From positions 1-23,940 of the forward strand of contig CAYQMF010000111.1 of the NCBI GenBank assembly GCA_964418595.1: 23,940 nucleotides of DNA. The letters are read 5' to 3'. The translations under genes and the position numbers were made by a program. Of this stretch, positions 1 to 6,829 are shown in pieces. Origin of the DNA: CAYQMF01 sp964418595. Lineage in GTDB: Bacteria; Planctomycetota; UBA1135; UBA2386. A model generated the notes under the pieces. The model searched no databases and was not told the DNA's origin. It saw nothing but the letters and a program-made list of their open reading frames with translations. How positions within the stretch are numbered: the stretch's first letter is position 1; every line of letters starts with the position of its first letter.

Positions 1-748
1 AGCAAGCGATCAGGCCCCGAGATCGCGGTCTGCCCACACGGATTCCTGAAGACCCGAAGCGATCGTAGGAGCTGAGCGGTAGCTCGTGCCGCCGCGCCAT
101 CGTCTCGGTCAGCAGGTAGCAGCCCATGGTTCGCGCAACGGCCGCGGGCACAGGGGACGCGAAGAAGATCCAAACATGAGCGCCGTTGCCCGACCGCGAT
201 CGTTCGACGGCTGCGGGAATGTCGAACTCGGTGCAGGTCGAGACGAACGCCGCGACGTCCTGCATCCACTGGGCCTTGTCGAAGTCGGCGGCCAGGAACC
301 AGCATGTCTCGTCCTCGAGCATCGGGTAGACCCCGATCACGTGACGACCCTGAAGGTGGCCAAGGACCACATCGTCGTCGATCGCGAGGAAGGCTTGGTG
401 GCGGCACTCGCCGCACTTGACGCGCGGCTTCTCGCAGACACCGCGGACCCATTCGTTTCCGCAGACCGGGCTGTATCCCTTGGCGTTCTTCTTCGTGTTG
501 ATCCACAGCCGCGGGAACACGTCGCCGCGTCCGCGAAAGAGGCTGCGAAACAGACGGATCTTCTCGGCTGGGCTGGGTCCGGATTCTGGAAGGCTCGCCG
601 GCGGGCGTGTGGCGAGTGGTGCGGCTGCGCCCGACTGCCTGCGCAAGTTGTCGACGAGCGCCTGAGCCTGCTGGTGCTGCGCCGTCAACTCGACGAGACG
701 GGCCTCAGCGGCCGCCAGCTCATGTAGCAGTTCGTCTCGCGGGTTCAA
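1..748 (-). CDS. TOTE-type conflict-system archaeo-eukaryotic primase, partial (C-terminus beyond window)
   Basis: The minus strand is open from about 748 to the window edge and yields 249 residues. Residues 1-38 look like a short coiled coil rich in Glu, Gln and Leu. Residues 60-230 match the primase domain of TOTE conflict systems as I remember the family: a FRGRGDVFPR-like segment near 71-80, four cysteines (96, 105, 112, 115) in a probable zinc site, YPMLEDET at 141-148, the catalytic AADFDK at 153-158 (acidic D155, D157), and SGNGAHVW at 186-193 with the AEP motif histidine H191. TOTE proteins usually continue into a superfamily 2 helicase and act in defence or element-borne conflict. 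The TTG start is chosen because its bases overlap the TGA of the upstream ORF (TTGA) and no ATG lies in frame. After YDR (228-230) the sequence no longer matches the conserved family motif, so the gene may be damaged. Codon use is less GC-biased than in neighbouring genes. Confidence 0.82.
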   Translation of the reverse strand, partial: MNPRDELLHELAAAEARLVELTAQHQQAQALVDNLRRQSGAAAPLATRPPASLPESGPSPAEKIRLFRSLFRGRGDVFPRLWINTKKNAKGYSPVCGNEWVRGVCEKPRVKCGECRHQAFLAIDDDVVLGHLQGRHVIGVYPMLEDETCWFLAADFDKAQWMQDVAAFVSTCTEFDIPAAVERSRSGNGAHVWIFFASPVPAAVARTMGCYLLTETMARRHELPLSSYDRFGSSGIRVGRPRSRGLIAC

Positions 749-1038
749 TCTGATGGCAGGGTCGCAACGTTGCGAGCTCGGGGCAGGATACCGACGAACG
801 CTGCGCCTTGGGCCGAGGCGTCGGTCCAACCTGTGCCGGGTGTCGGCGGAGGTTCGATGTCGGAGAGCCGTCGTTGGCGAAGCCCTCCCGCTGTTGCGCG
901 GTGAAACTCTGAGGTGAATCGCTCGCCGGGGCCAAGAGCCACCAACTGCTCCTTCGAGCCGGCTTCACGCAGCAGGCTGGCGTCATGGGCAAGCGTCAGG
1001 TCAGCTCGGAACCCTGATTTCGATCGACGCCACTGCAT
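745..1038 (-). CDS. possible small hypothetical protein upstream of the primase
   Basis: This is a 97-residue frame starting with ATG. Its TGA stop overlaps the proposed TTG start of the primase gene by four bases, an arrangement typical of translational coupling. I recognise no family. The product is mixed charged and Ala/Gly-rich, with no signal peptide or membrane segment, and no clear Shine-Dalgarno sequence precedes it. A strong inverted repeat (1039-1072) lies directly upstream of the ATG. It could instead be chance open frame in the non-coding leader of the primase gene. The overlap is the only real argument for it. Confidence 0.3.
   Translation of the reverse strand: MQWRRSKSGFRADLTLAHDASLLREAGSKEQLVALGPGERFTSEFHRATAGGLRQRRLSDIEPPPTPGTGWTDASAQGAAFVGILPRARNVATLPSD
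762..775. promoter_or_regulatory. perfect 14-bp palindrome upstream of primase start
   Basis: TCGCAACGTTGCGA is a perfect 14-base palindrome ending 13 bases before the proposed TTG start of the primase gene. A related 8-base palindrome, GTTGCAAC, occurs at 1073-1080. Together they could be repressor half-sites controlling the island genes. No regulator gene is visible in the window, so the role is inference. Confidence 0.25.
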
Positions 1039-1072
1039 GGTTCACACAGGGCCGATCCCCGTCTGTGTGACC
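1039..1072. repeat. inverted repeat / hairpin between tRNA-Gly and island genes
   Basis: TCACACAG (1042-1049) and CTGTGTGA (1063-1070) are perfect inverted copies around a 13-base spacer. The stem extends by GG/CC at 1039-1040 and 1071-1072 if T1041 is bulged. It sits upstream of the minus-strand ORF start and about 80 bases beyond the tRNA 3' end. It could be an operator or a terminator of tRNA transcription, although no T tract follows on the minus strand. It might also be a remnant of a mobile-element end. I see nothing else in 1073-1153 apart from the GTTGCAAC palindrome. Confidence 0.4.
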
Positions 1073-1153
1073 GTTGCAACTGCGATCCCGTAGATCGAGG
1101 AGTTTGCCGCGCGATCAGGTCGCGCAAGGCGATGCCTGGAGCAAGCAAAGTTG

Positions 1154-1228
1154 TGGAGCGGGTGATCGGGATCGAACCGACGACATTCAGCTTGGGAAGC
1201 TGACGTTCTACCGCTGAACTACACCCGC
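1154..1228 (-). tRNA. tRNA-Gly (CCC anticodon), CCA encoded
   Basis: Read on the minus strand, the gene folds as a full cloverleaf. The acceptor stem is GCGGGTG (5' end at 1228) with CACCCGC, the discriminator is T, and an encoded CCA occupies 1156-1154. The D arm is GTTC-AGCGGTA-GAAC. The anticodon stem is TCAGC/GCTGA with loop TTCCCAA, giving anticodon CCC (glycine, codon GGG). The T arm is GTCGG-TTCGATC-CCGAT. Length is 72 bases plus CCA. The conflict-system gene lies beyond its 3' end, the side on which tRNA-targeting integrases insert. No second copy of the tRNA 3' end is visible in 1-1150. Confidence 0.96.
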
Positions 1229-1241
1229 TCGCGGACGCGAG

Positions 1242-1247
1242 AACCTA
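1242..1247 (-). promoter_or_regulatory. candidate -10 element of the tRNA-Gly gene
   Basis: The minus strand reads TAGGTT followed by C, ending 13 bases before the mature tRNA 5' end, a sensible distance for a -10 box. No convincing -35 box is seen 16-18 bases upstream. The TA-N3-TC shape recurs before three protein genes in this window (3406, 8834, 9963). Confidence 0.3.
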
Positions 1248-1320
1248 GCAGCAGACGCGACCGAAGGAAAGGCCTCGATCGGCGCTTGGACGGGTTCGCT
1301 CTTCGCCTTGGAATCGGGGC

Positions 1321-2019
1321 ATGCCGAGCCCGACCCCCGACCTCGACACCGAGATCCGCCGGCTCACCAACGAGTTGCGCAGAGTGGGCTCGCCGGCGCG
1401 CGCATCGGGGGCGCAGGCCTACTTGAAGAGCGACCTGCGCTTCCTGGGGGCTTCGCTCCCGGCGATCCGCAAGGCGGCGCTCGCGGTGTGCCGGCGGATG
1501 ATCACCGACCGGCGGACGGCGACGACCCTGGCGCGCGCGCTGTGGAAGACCGACGTGCACGAACTGCGCGCGGTGGGGATCGCGGTGCTCGAGAAACGAC
1601 GCGCGCTGCTCACGCTCGCCGACCTCAGGCTCGTCGAGTGGATGCTGCGGCGGGCGAAGACGTGGGCGTACGTCGACTGGCTCGCCATCCAGGTGGCCGG
1701 CGACATCGTCGCGCGGCATGCGACGGCGCGTGCGACGCTGCGGCGTTGGGCGAAGGACAGCGAGATGTGGCTGCGCCGCGCAGTGCTGCTCGCGCTCCTG
1801 CCGCCGCTGCGGCGTGGCGAAGGCGATCTCGCGTTGTTCACTCGCCTCGCGCTGCCGATGCTCGGCGAGCGCGACCCGTTCATCCGCAAGGCGATCGGGT
1901 GGGTGCTGCGCGAGGTGAGCCGCCGGCGCCCGGAGCTGACGCGCGCGTTCCTCCTCGAGCACGGGGCCGCGATGTCGGCGCTCACGCGACGCGACGCCGG
2001 CAGGTTGTTGCCGGACTGA
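1321..2019 (+). CDS. alkD: DNA alkylation repair protein, AlkD family
   Basis: The 232-residue all-helical HEAT-like protein matches the AlkD DNA glycosylase family, which removes bulky or positively charged N3/N7-alkylpurines without base flipping. Visible family features are YLKSDLRFLG at 34-43, TWAYVDWLA at 114-122 with the lesion-contacting W115 and the essential acid D119, MWLRRA at 149-154 with R152/R153 in the place of the conserved DNA-binding Arg, and FIRKAIGW at 187-194 followed by R197. Length is close to the Bacillus enzyme. The ATG at 1321 places the product start just before the first helix. An in-frame extension to the next gene seen in another frame is spurious. It is divergent from the tRNA-Gly gene. 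A GC hairpin follows the stop. Confidence 0.92.
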   Translation: MPSPTPDLDTEIRRLTNELRRVGSPARASGAQAYLKSDLRFLGASLPAIRKAALAVCRRMITDRRTATTLARALWKTDVHELRAVGIAVLEKRRALLTLADLRLVEWMLRRAKTWAYVDWLAIQVAGDIVARHATARATLRRWAKDSEMWLRRAVLLALLPPLRRGEGDLALFTRLALPMLGERDPFIRKAIGWVLREVSRRRPELTRAFLLEHGAAMSALTRRDAGRLLPD

Positions 2020-2024
2020 GGCGA

Positions 2025-2040
2025 CGCCGCCGAGGCGGCG
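2025..2040 (+). terminator. GC hairpin after alkD
   Basis: CGCCGC (2025-2030) and GCGGCG (2035-2040) form a 6-bp stem around a CGAG loop, starting five bases after the alkD stop. There is no T tract, so it is at best a stem-only terminator or 3'-end protector. The rest of the 2020-2213 gap shows only a weak TACGGT (2160-2165) that might be a -10 box for the next gene. Confidence 0.3.
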
Positions 2041-2213
2041 GTGGCATCGGCCGGTTCGCGGACTTGGGTCGCGCCGCGCCGCGTGCCGATGGAGTTCTCG
2101 GGATGACGAACCGTCCCGCGGCCCGACGTTCGGCGATCGATCGGCCGCATCCGAATGGATACGGTGTCGCCGTGCGACGCGCGCGACCGCGCGCCTCTCT
2201 GCAGACCTCAGCG

Positions 2214-3341
2214 ATGAAGAACAGCACGACCCTCGTCCGCCGTTGGCTCACCACGGCGGTTTTCGCGGCTTGCGCCGCCACGTTCACTGCGCCGGCCACG
2301 GCGGCTCCGGCGCCCGCGCCCGAGATGATCTGCCAGGATCCTGGTCTGCGCGAACAGGTCGACGCGCTCCGGCGAGCGGTCGCCGAGCTGAAGCGGGCGC
2401 AGGCGGACCTGCGAGCCGAGTTGGCGAAGGTGAGGGGCGAGCACCAAGGAGGCAAGCACGAGGAGCACGAGGAGGAGTGCGAGGAGTGCGAGGAGTGCGA
2501 GGAGTGCGAAGGCGAGGAATGCTGCGAAGGCGAGGAGTGCTGCGAGGAGTGTGAGATCGAGGAGATCCACGGCCATGGGCAGCACAGCCGCACTCCGATG
2601 ATGTGGCACGTCGCCCCGATGCGCGCGCAGCGGCTCGGCGGCGGCAACTTCACCTGGAACATGCGTGGCATGTCTCCCATGCGCGGCATGCAAGGCATGC
2701 AAGGCATGCGCGCCTTCGTGCTCCACGCCCCGATGCGCATGCGAGGGATGCAGCACGGCCCGCAGGTCCAGATGCGCATGATGCAGCCCAACGTCCAGAA
2801 GAAGGCTCCGGCGCCGAAGAAGGCCGCCCCGAAGAAAGAGGCCGCGCGCAAGCTCATCACGGTCGAGGAGAGGTCTGAGGGTCGCGGCGATGGCGCCATC
2901 GCCAAGAAGCTCGAAGCGATCCGGAAGCTCGAGGGCGGCGAAGGGCACGGCATCTTCCGCGCGCTGCAACTCGAGGGCGGCAAGGACGCCGAAGGTGCGC
3001 CGCGCGTGTTCGCGCTCCGTGGCGGCGATGGCAAGGGCGTGCTGCAGATGCTGAAGGGCGCCAATGACGGCGAGGTCCGCGTGCTGCGCCGCGCCGACGG
3101 CGGCGAGGAAGGCGAGCACGAGGTGCGCGTCGAGGTCAGGCCGCAGATCCGCTTCCAGCGCGCCGAGGCCAACGGCGAGGGCGGGCCTGTCCTGCGCCTG
3201 CGCGCCGAGAAGATCGAGGAGCACGAGGCCGAGGAGCACGAGGGCGAGCACGAGGCCGAGGAGCGCGAGGCCAAGAAGAAGGCCAAGAAGAAGGCCGACA
3301 AGAAGGCCGCCCCCAAGAAGAAGATCTCCGTCAGCGTCTGA
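2214..3341 (+). CDS. exported Cys/Glu-, Met/Gln- and Lys-rich protein of unknown function
   Basis: I recognise no family for this 375-residue protein. The ATG at 2214 is chosen because it begins a classic signal peptide (about 1-31, ending ATAAPAPAP). Residues 42-76 are a predicted coiled coil. Residues 81-124 are almost only Glu, Cys and His, with nine cysteines (89, 92, 95, 98, 103, 104, 109, 110, 113) spaced CxxC or as CC pairs, flanked by His 82, 85, 119, 121 and 124. Residues 129-192 are Met/Gln/Arg-rich, with about 20 methionines in GM or RM pairs. Residues 196-213 are Lys/Ala/Pro-rich, 214-330 hold short probable strands with Gly-Gly turns, and 331-375 run from Glu/His-rich to a KKAKKKADKK tail. 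The Cys, His and Met clusters suggest soft-metal (for example copper) binding outside the cytoplasm. This is inference from composition only. A flanking hairpin suggests a single-gene unit. Confidence 0.85.
   Translation: MKNSTTLVRRWLTTAVFAACAATFTAPATAAPAPAPEMICQDPGLREQVDALRRAVAELKRAQADLRAELAKVRGEHQGGKHEEHEEECEECEECEECEGEECCEGEECCEECEIEEIHGHGQHSRTPMMWHVAPMRAQRLGGGNFTWNMRGMSPMRGMQGMQGMRAFVLHAPMRMRGMQHGPQVQMRMMQPNVQKKAPAPKKAAPKKEAARKLITVEERSEGRGDGAIAKKLEAIRKLEGGEGHGIFRALQLEGGKDAEGAPRVFALRGGDGKGVLQMLKGANDGEVRVLRRADGGEEGEHEVRVEVRPQIRFQRAEANGEGGPVLRLRAEKIEEHEAEEHEGEHEAEEREAKKKAKKKADKKAAPKKKISVSV
2472..2543 (+). repeat. in-frame tandem repeats encoding the Cys/Glu tract
   Basis: Four exact 9-base copies of GAGGAGTGC (2472-2507) encode Glu-Glu-Cys. 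Two 18-base copies differing at one base follow (2508-2525 and 2526-2543) and encode EGEECC. Unit lengths are multiples of three, so copy-number change keeps the frame and changes only the number of cysteines. Confidence 0.9.
2685..2711 (+). repeat. 9-bp tandem repeat encoding Gly-Met-Gln
   Basis: GGCATGCAA occurs at 2685-2693 and 2694-2702, with a third diverged copy (GGCATGCGC) at 2703-2711. It encodes GMQ-GMQ-GMR inside the Met-rich segment of the exported protein. It is a second, independent in-frame expansion in the same gene. Confidence 0.85.
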
Positions 3342-3363
3342 GCGCTGCCAGGCACCGGGAAAC

Positions 3364-3393
3364 GCGCGGATCCGAGAGACAAGCGATCCGCGC
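3364..3393 (+). terminator. 9-bp perfect inverted repeat after the Cys/Met-rich gene
   Basis: GCGCGGATC (3364-3372) and GATCCGCGC (3385-3393) are perfect inverted copies around a 12-base loop, beginning 23 bases after the stop codon at 3341. No T tract follows. It may be a terminator or an mRNA 3' stabiliser. An operator for the HEAT-repeat gene downstream is the alternative. Confidence 0.4.
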
Positions 3394-3405
3394 CGCGGCG
3401 GCGGC

Positions 3406-3411
3406 TAAGAT
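3406..3411 (+). promoter_or_regulatory. candidate -10 element upstream of HEAT-repeat gene
   Basis: TAAGAT followed by C lies 60 bases before the ATG at 3471 and just after the inverted repeat. It fits TATAAT at four of six positions. No -35 box is evident. A run of nine C (3440-3448) lies in the presumed leader. Confidence 0.3.
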
Positions 3412-3470
3412 CCCCGCCCCTTCCCGCCCCAGGGGAACGCCCCCCCCCGGACCCGCGACCACGACCCGCG

Positions 3471-6317
3471 ATGTTGGTTCTCGTTCTCGCCCTCGCCCTC
3501 CCGCAGAACCCGATCACGCTGCCGCCGATGCAGCGGCCGCCGGCGAAGCCGACCGCGCCGGTCGCACGCGTGGCGGACTTCCAGACCGACTCGCAGGCGC
3601 TGCGCCGATCGCAGCTCCGCACCCCGGCGCGTGAGGACGAGGTCCTCGCCGACCTGCAGCGCCGCTACCCCGACCTCGCGGCGCGCGCGGCCAGCGCCCT
3701 GCGCACCGCCGACTTCGACCTCGCCCAGGGGCTCCTGCTCGCGGTCGAGCGGTTCGGCTCGGCCGACGAAGCCGCCGTGGTCGAGGCCGTGCTGCTCACG
3801 CGCGCGCTCGGCGCGGCGACCGCACCGGCAGTCGCGACCCTCGCGCACTTGCGCCAGGCCGACGCCAAGGAGGCGCTGTTCCGCTGCCTGTCGTCGCGCA
3901 TCGCCGGCGCGCGGCGCGAAGTCGCGGCCAATCTCAAGCCCCGTCTCGGCCCCGACGACGCCGCGCGCGTGATCGAGCTGGCCCGCACCGGCGGCGCCGA
4001 GGGGCGCGCCAACGCCGCCTTCCTCCTCGGTGCCGTCGCATCTCCCGCCGCGCGCGCGCACCTCGTCGGCGCGCTCTCCGCGTCGGACGCCGTCCTCGCC
4101 GCCGCCGCCTGCGACTCGCTCGTCGAACTCGGCGCCGCCGATGTCGCCGACCTGCAGGCCATCCTCGGTCGCGCCGCGCTCGACCGGGGCTTCGGCTACG
4201 CGGCCGTCGCGCTCACGCGCCTTGAGCTGAAGGGCGCCGGTGACCTCCTCGCGGATTCGATGGTGCCCTTCCTGCGCCAGGAGCTGGACAGCCACGACCT
4301 CTTCATGCGCGTCGCATCGTCGCTGGCGCTCGCGCAGCTCGCCTACCGGTCGGACGATACCGACGGCCAGCGCTATGGCGACCGCGCCGTGGTCGAAGGC
4401 CTCCTCCTCGTCGTGGCTCCGACGCAGTTCATCGCCGGCTTCGGCCTGCTGCAGCCGGTGGCGCGTGACGTCCTGCGCCGCTTCTCCGGGCGCGACCTGT
4501 CCACCACGGAGGACTGGCAGGGCTGGTGGAAGGTGGCCAGCGCCGACTACCTGGGCATGCGTCGCACGGTCAACGTCGACGAGCACAACGGCAAGCTGGC
4601 GACCCTCACCCTGCGCCTGTCGGACCGCACCCTGCGCGTGCGCGGCGATGGCACGACGTCGTCGGTCGCGCTGGACGCGGGCGCGGAAGACTACGTGCTC
4701 GCCGGCGAGGAGATGGTGGAACTCGCACGCCGGCTGCGCGACGCGGGCTTCATGCGTGACCCGGCGCCTGCCGCGACACGCGCCGGCCTGCCGCTCGTGC
4801 GCTCGCTGCAACTGCGCGTCGGCAGCGCCGGCACGCGCTACGACGCACCCGAACGCGACCCGTGGATGGACCGGTTCGTCGCGGAGCTGGACGGCATCGC
4901 GATGCGCGAACGCTGGCAGCTCTACCCGGGCCCGGCGGCCAACGACTTCGCGACGTTCTGGAGCGCGGAGCGCGCCTGGCTGCTCGCCAACGCCGATCGC
5001 CGCGCGCGCGACGGTCGCCTGAAGGACCTCATCCTCGGCGCCCTGCCCGGCCTGAAGGACAAGGACCGCGCGCGCGCGATCGCGCACCTCAACGAGGTAC
5101 CCGACCTCGCGATGCTGCTCACGGAGGACGATGGCCTGCGCATCGTGGCCGCGGTCGCGACCGGCGAGGCGCTGGACCTCGGCAGCGAGCGCCTGCTCGC
5201 GCTGGCCTCGCGCATCGACTCGGACCGGGTGTGGCGCGAAGCGCTGGCCGTCGTCGACCGGTTCTTCGCCAAGGGTGGCAAGGATGCGCTGGCGCGCCTG
5301 TTCGGCACGCTCGGCGTCGAGCGCGTGCTCGACGTCCTGCTCGATCCGCGCAAGAACCTGCGCCTCGCGGCCATACAGGAGGTCGCGGACATGAAGGAGC
5401 TGCGCGCGGTGCCGGCGCTGCTCACGAGCCTCCGCGCCGAGGACGACGACGTGCGGCAGACCGCGATCTACGCCCTCGGGATGCTGCGCGCCGACGACGC
5501 GCGCAACCCCATCCTCAACGAGCTGCCGGCGATGTCGGCGCCGGCGCGCCGCGTCGCCTGGGTGGCGCTCGGGCGGATCGGCGGCGACGGTGTGCTCGCG
5601 ACGCTCATGCAGGCGACCACGCAGGAGAACGCGGAGGACAAGCGCGCTGCGATCGCGGCGCTGGGCAAGCTCGAGGAGCCCGGCGCCGCCGAGTACCTCG
5701 CCAACCTGTTCGTGGCTGCGGGCCATGGCCCGCTCGGCAACTTCGCGCTCGTGGCGCTGCAGGACCAGGGTGCCCTGCGCGCGCGATCGGCCCTGCGCCG
5801 CGCGCTCGAGCAGGCGCGCGAGGATCGCGTGCGCGCCGAGATCGTGCAGGTGCTCGCCGAGTTCCAGGATCCGGTCGTGGTGCCACAGCTCCTCGACCTG
5901 CTCGACGATCAACGTCAGGCCGGTCGTGCCGCGCTGCAGCTCGCTGCGATCACCGGCGTCGACGTCGTCAACCTGCCGGATCGCAAGACGGCGATGCGCC
6001 AGTGGTGGGTGCGCAACCAGGGCCGGCCGCAGGCGGCGTGGTTCCTCAGCGCCGCGAAGGACGCTGGCATGACGACCGCGCTCGAAGTGCACCAGCTCCA
6101 GCCGGGCGCGGGCGTCGCCGGTGTCCCGGAGCTGACGCGCCTGCTCACCGCCGCCGAGCGGCCGCACCTGCGCCAGCTTGCGCTCGCTCTCCTGCGCGAC
6201 ACGACGCAGCGCGACTTCGGTGCGCTGCCGCCGCAGGCGCGCCCGGAAGAACTGCTGGCGCTCGCCGACCGCTACCGGTTCTACGCCGAGGCGGTCGGCT
6301 CCGTCCGCAAGCAGTGA
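3471..6317 (+). CDS. secreted HEAT-repeat protein
   Basis: The 948-residue protein consists almost entirely of paired helices of HEAT-repeat type. Repeats are clear at about 60-290 and 600-830, for example VRQTAIYALGML and the LLTSLRAEDDDV-like turn near 650-670. The N-terminus (MLVLVLALAL, then PQNP) is a short hydrophobic signal-like segment without basic residues, so export is likely but not certain. No in-frame start lies shortly upstream. Two segments end a repeat block with tryptophans: DWQGWWK at about 348-354 and RQWWVRNQ at about 843-850. I associate this pattern with planctomycete HEAT proteins. Residues 360-510 are not obviously helical repeats and include a strand-rich stretch. 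HEAT proteins are protein-binding scaffolds and no catalytic motif is visible. The stop overlaps the GTG of the next gene (GTGA), so the two are probably coupled. Confidence 0.88.
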   Translation: MLVLVLALALPQNPITLPPMQRPPAKPTAPVARVADFQTDSQALRRSQLRTPAREDEVLADLQRRYPDLAARAASALRTADFDLAQGLLLAVERFGSADEAAVVEAVLLTRALGAATAPAVATLAHLRQADAKEALFRCLSSRIAGARREVAANLKPRLGPDDAARVIELARTGGAEGRANAAFLLGAVASPAARAHLVGALSASDAVLAAAACDSLVELGAADVADLQAILGRAALDRGFGYAAVALTRLELKGAGDLLADSMVPFLRQELDSHDLFMRVASSLALAQLAYRSDDTDGQRYGDRAVVEGLLLVVAPTQFIAGFGLLQPVARDVLRRFSGRDLSTTEDWQGWWKVASADYLGMRRTVNVDEHNGKLATLTLRLSDRTLRVRGDGTTSSVALDAGAEDYVLAGEEMVELARRLRDAGFMRDPAPAATRAGLPLVRSLQLRVGSAGTRYDAPERDPWMDRFVAELDGIAMRERWQLYPGPAANDFATFWSAERAWLLANADRRARDGRLKDLILGALPGLKDKDRARAIAHLNEVPDLAMLLTEDDGLRIVAAVATGEALDLGSERLLALASRIDSDRVWREALAVVDRFFAKGGKDALARLFGTLGVERVLDVLLDPRKNLRLAAIQEVADMKELRAVPALLTSLRAEDDDVRQTAIYALGMLRADDARNPILNELPAMSAPARRVAWVALGRIGGDGVLATLMQATTQENAEDKRAAIAALGKLEEPGAAEYLANLFVAAGHGPLGNFALVALQDQGALRARSALRRALEQAREDRVRAEIVQVLAEFQDPVVVPQLLDLLDDQRQAGRAALQLAAITGVDVVNLPDRKTAMRQWWVRNQGRPQAAWFLSAAKDAGMTTALEVHQLQPGAGVAGVPELTRLLTAAERPHLRQLALALLRDTTQRDFGALPPQARPEELLALADRYRFYAEAVGSVRKQ

Positions 6318-6748
6318 GACTGTGCGGGCGACCGCTGCTCTGGCTGCTCGGAGCCGTCGTGGTGGTCGCGGTGCTGGTCGTGCGTTCGACGTCGACCTTC
6401 GCGGCGGTGACGCGGCGTGCGGATGAGGTGGCGGACGTCGCGCAGCGCGCGGGGCTGCGGCCGGAGGAAGGCATGGCGTTGCTCGATCTTCACCCTGACC
6501 TCGATGCGGCGGGGTTCGCGGCACACGTCGGCGAAGTCGTGCGCGCGCGCGCGCGGGTGTCCGACCTCGCGCTCGCCGTGGCGGTTGCGTACGGGCACGG
6601 CGCGCTCGTCGATGCGGCGCTGGCCGCGGAGGCGGGCGATGCGGCGCGCGCGCGCACGCGCGTGCGCGCGACACACGAGGGCCTCGTGGTGACGCGGTTC
6701 GTGGCGATGGTGGAGCGGTACCGGGACTGGCTCGCGGTGCGGAGGTGA
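6314..6748 (+). CDS. small single-TM membrane protein coupled to the HEAT-repeat gene
   Basis: This 144-residue product begins with a GTG whose bases overlap the HEAT-gene stop as GTGA. A basic start (MRLCGRP) leads into one strong hydrophobic helix at about 8-24. The remainder (25-144) is a soluble Ala/Arg-rich helical region, predicted outside the cytoplasm if the helix is an uncleaved anchor. It includes DLHPDLDAAGFAAHV near 58-72. I recognise no family and see no catalytic motif. The tight coupling suggests it works with the HEAT-repeat protein, perhaps anchoring it. A much longer reading of this frame reaching back to 4862 lies inside the HEAT gene and is rejected. Confidence 0.7.
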   Translation: MRLCGRPLLWLLGAVVVVAVLVVRSTSTFAAVTRRADEVADVAQRAGLRPEEGMALLDLHPDLDAAGFAAHVGEVVRARARVSDLALAVAVAYGHGALVDAALAAEAGDAARARTRVRATHEGLVVTRFVAMVERYRDWLAVRR

Positions 6749-6829
6749 GGTCGACGGCCTCTCTTCGCAACACGCCGCACGCCGCGCTTGCTTCCGCTCC
6801 GCCCGCCCCCGACCCTGCTCCTGCCCCGC

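Noticed and set aside
86..727. 213-residue plus-strand frame at the left edge
   Set aside because: The minus strand here encodes conserved primase motifs, so this frame is its antisense shadow.
1073..1153. Second copy of the tRNA-Gly 3' end as an attachment site
   Set aside because: I compared the tRNA 3' segment by eye with 1-1150 and found no repeat. A distal copy could only lie outside the window.
1308..2213. Plus-strand frame leading into the Cys/Met-rich protein from 1308
   Set aside because: It overlaps alkD in another frame, and a signal peptide starts at the ATG 2214, so the upstream part is only an open frame in GC-rich DNA.
3405..6773. 1122-residue minus-strand open frame opposite the HEAT-repeat gene
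   Set aside because: Low-complexity Arg/Ala/Val/Glu composition is typical of the antisense of a GC-rich gene. The plus strand has real HEAT-repeat pattern, signal segment and coupled downstream gene.
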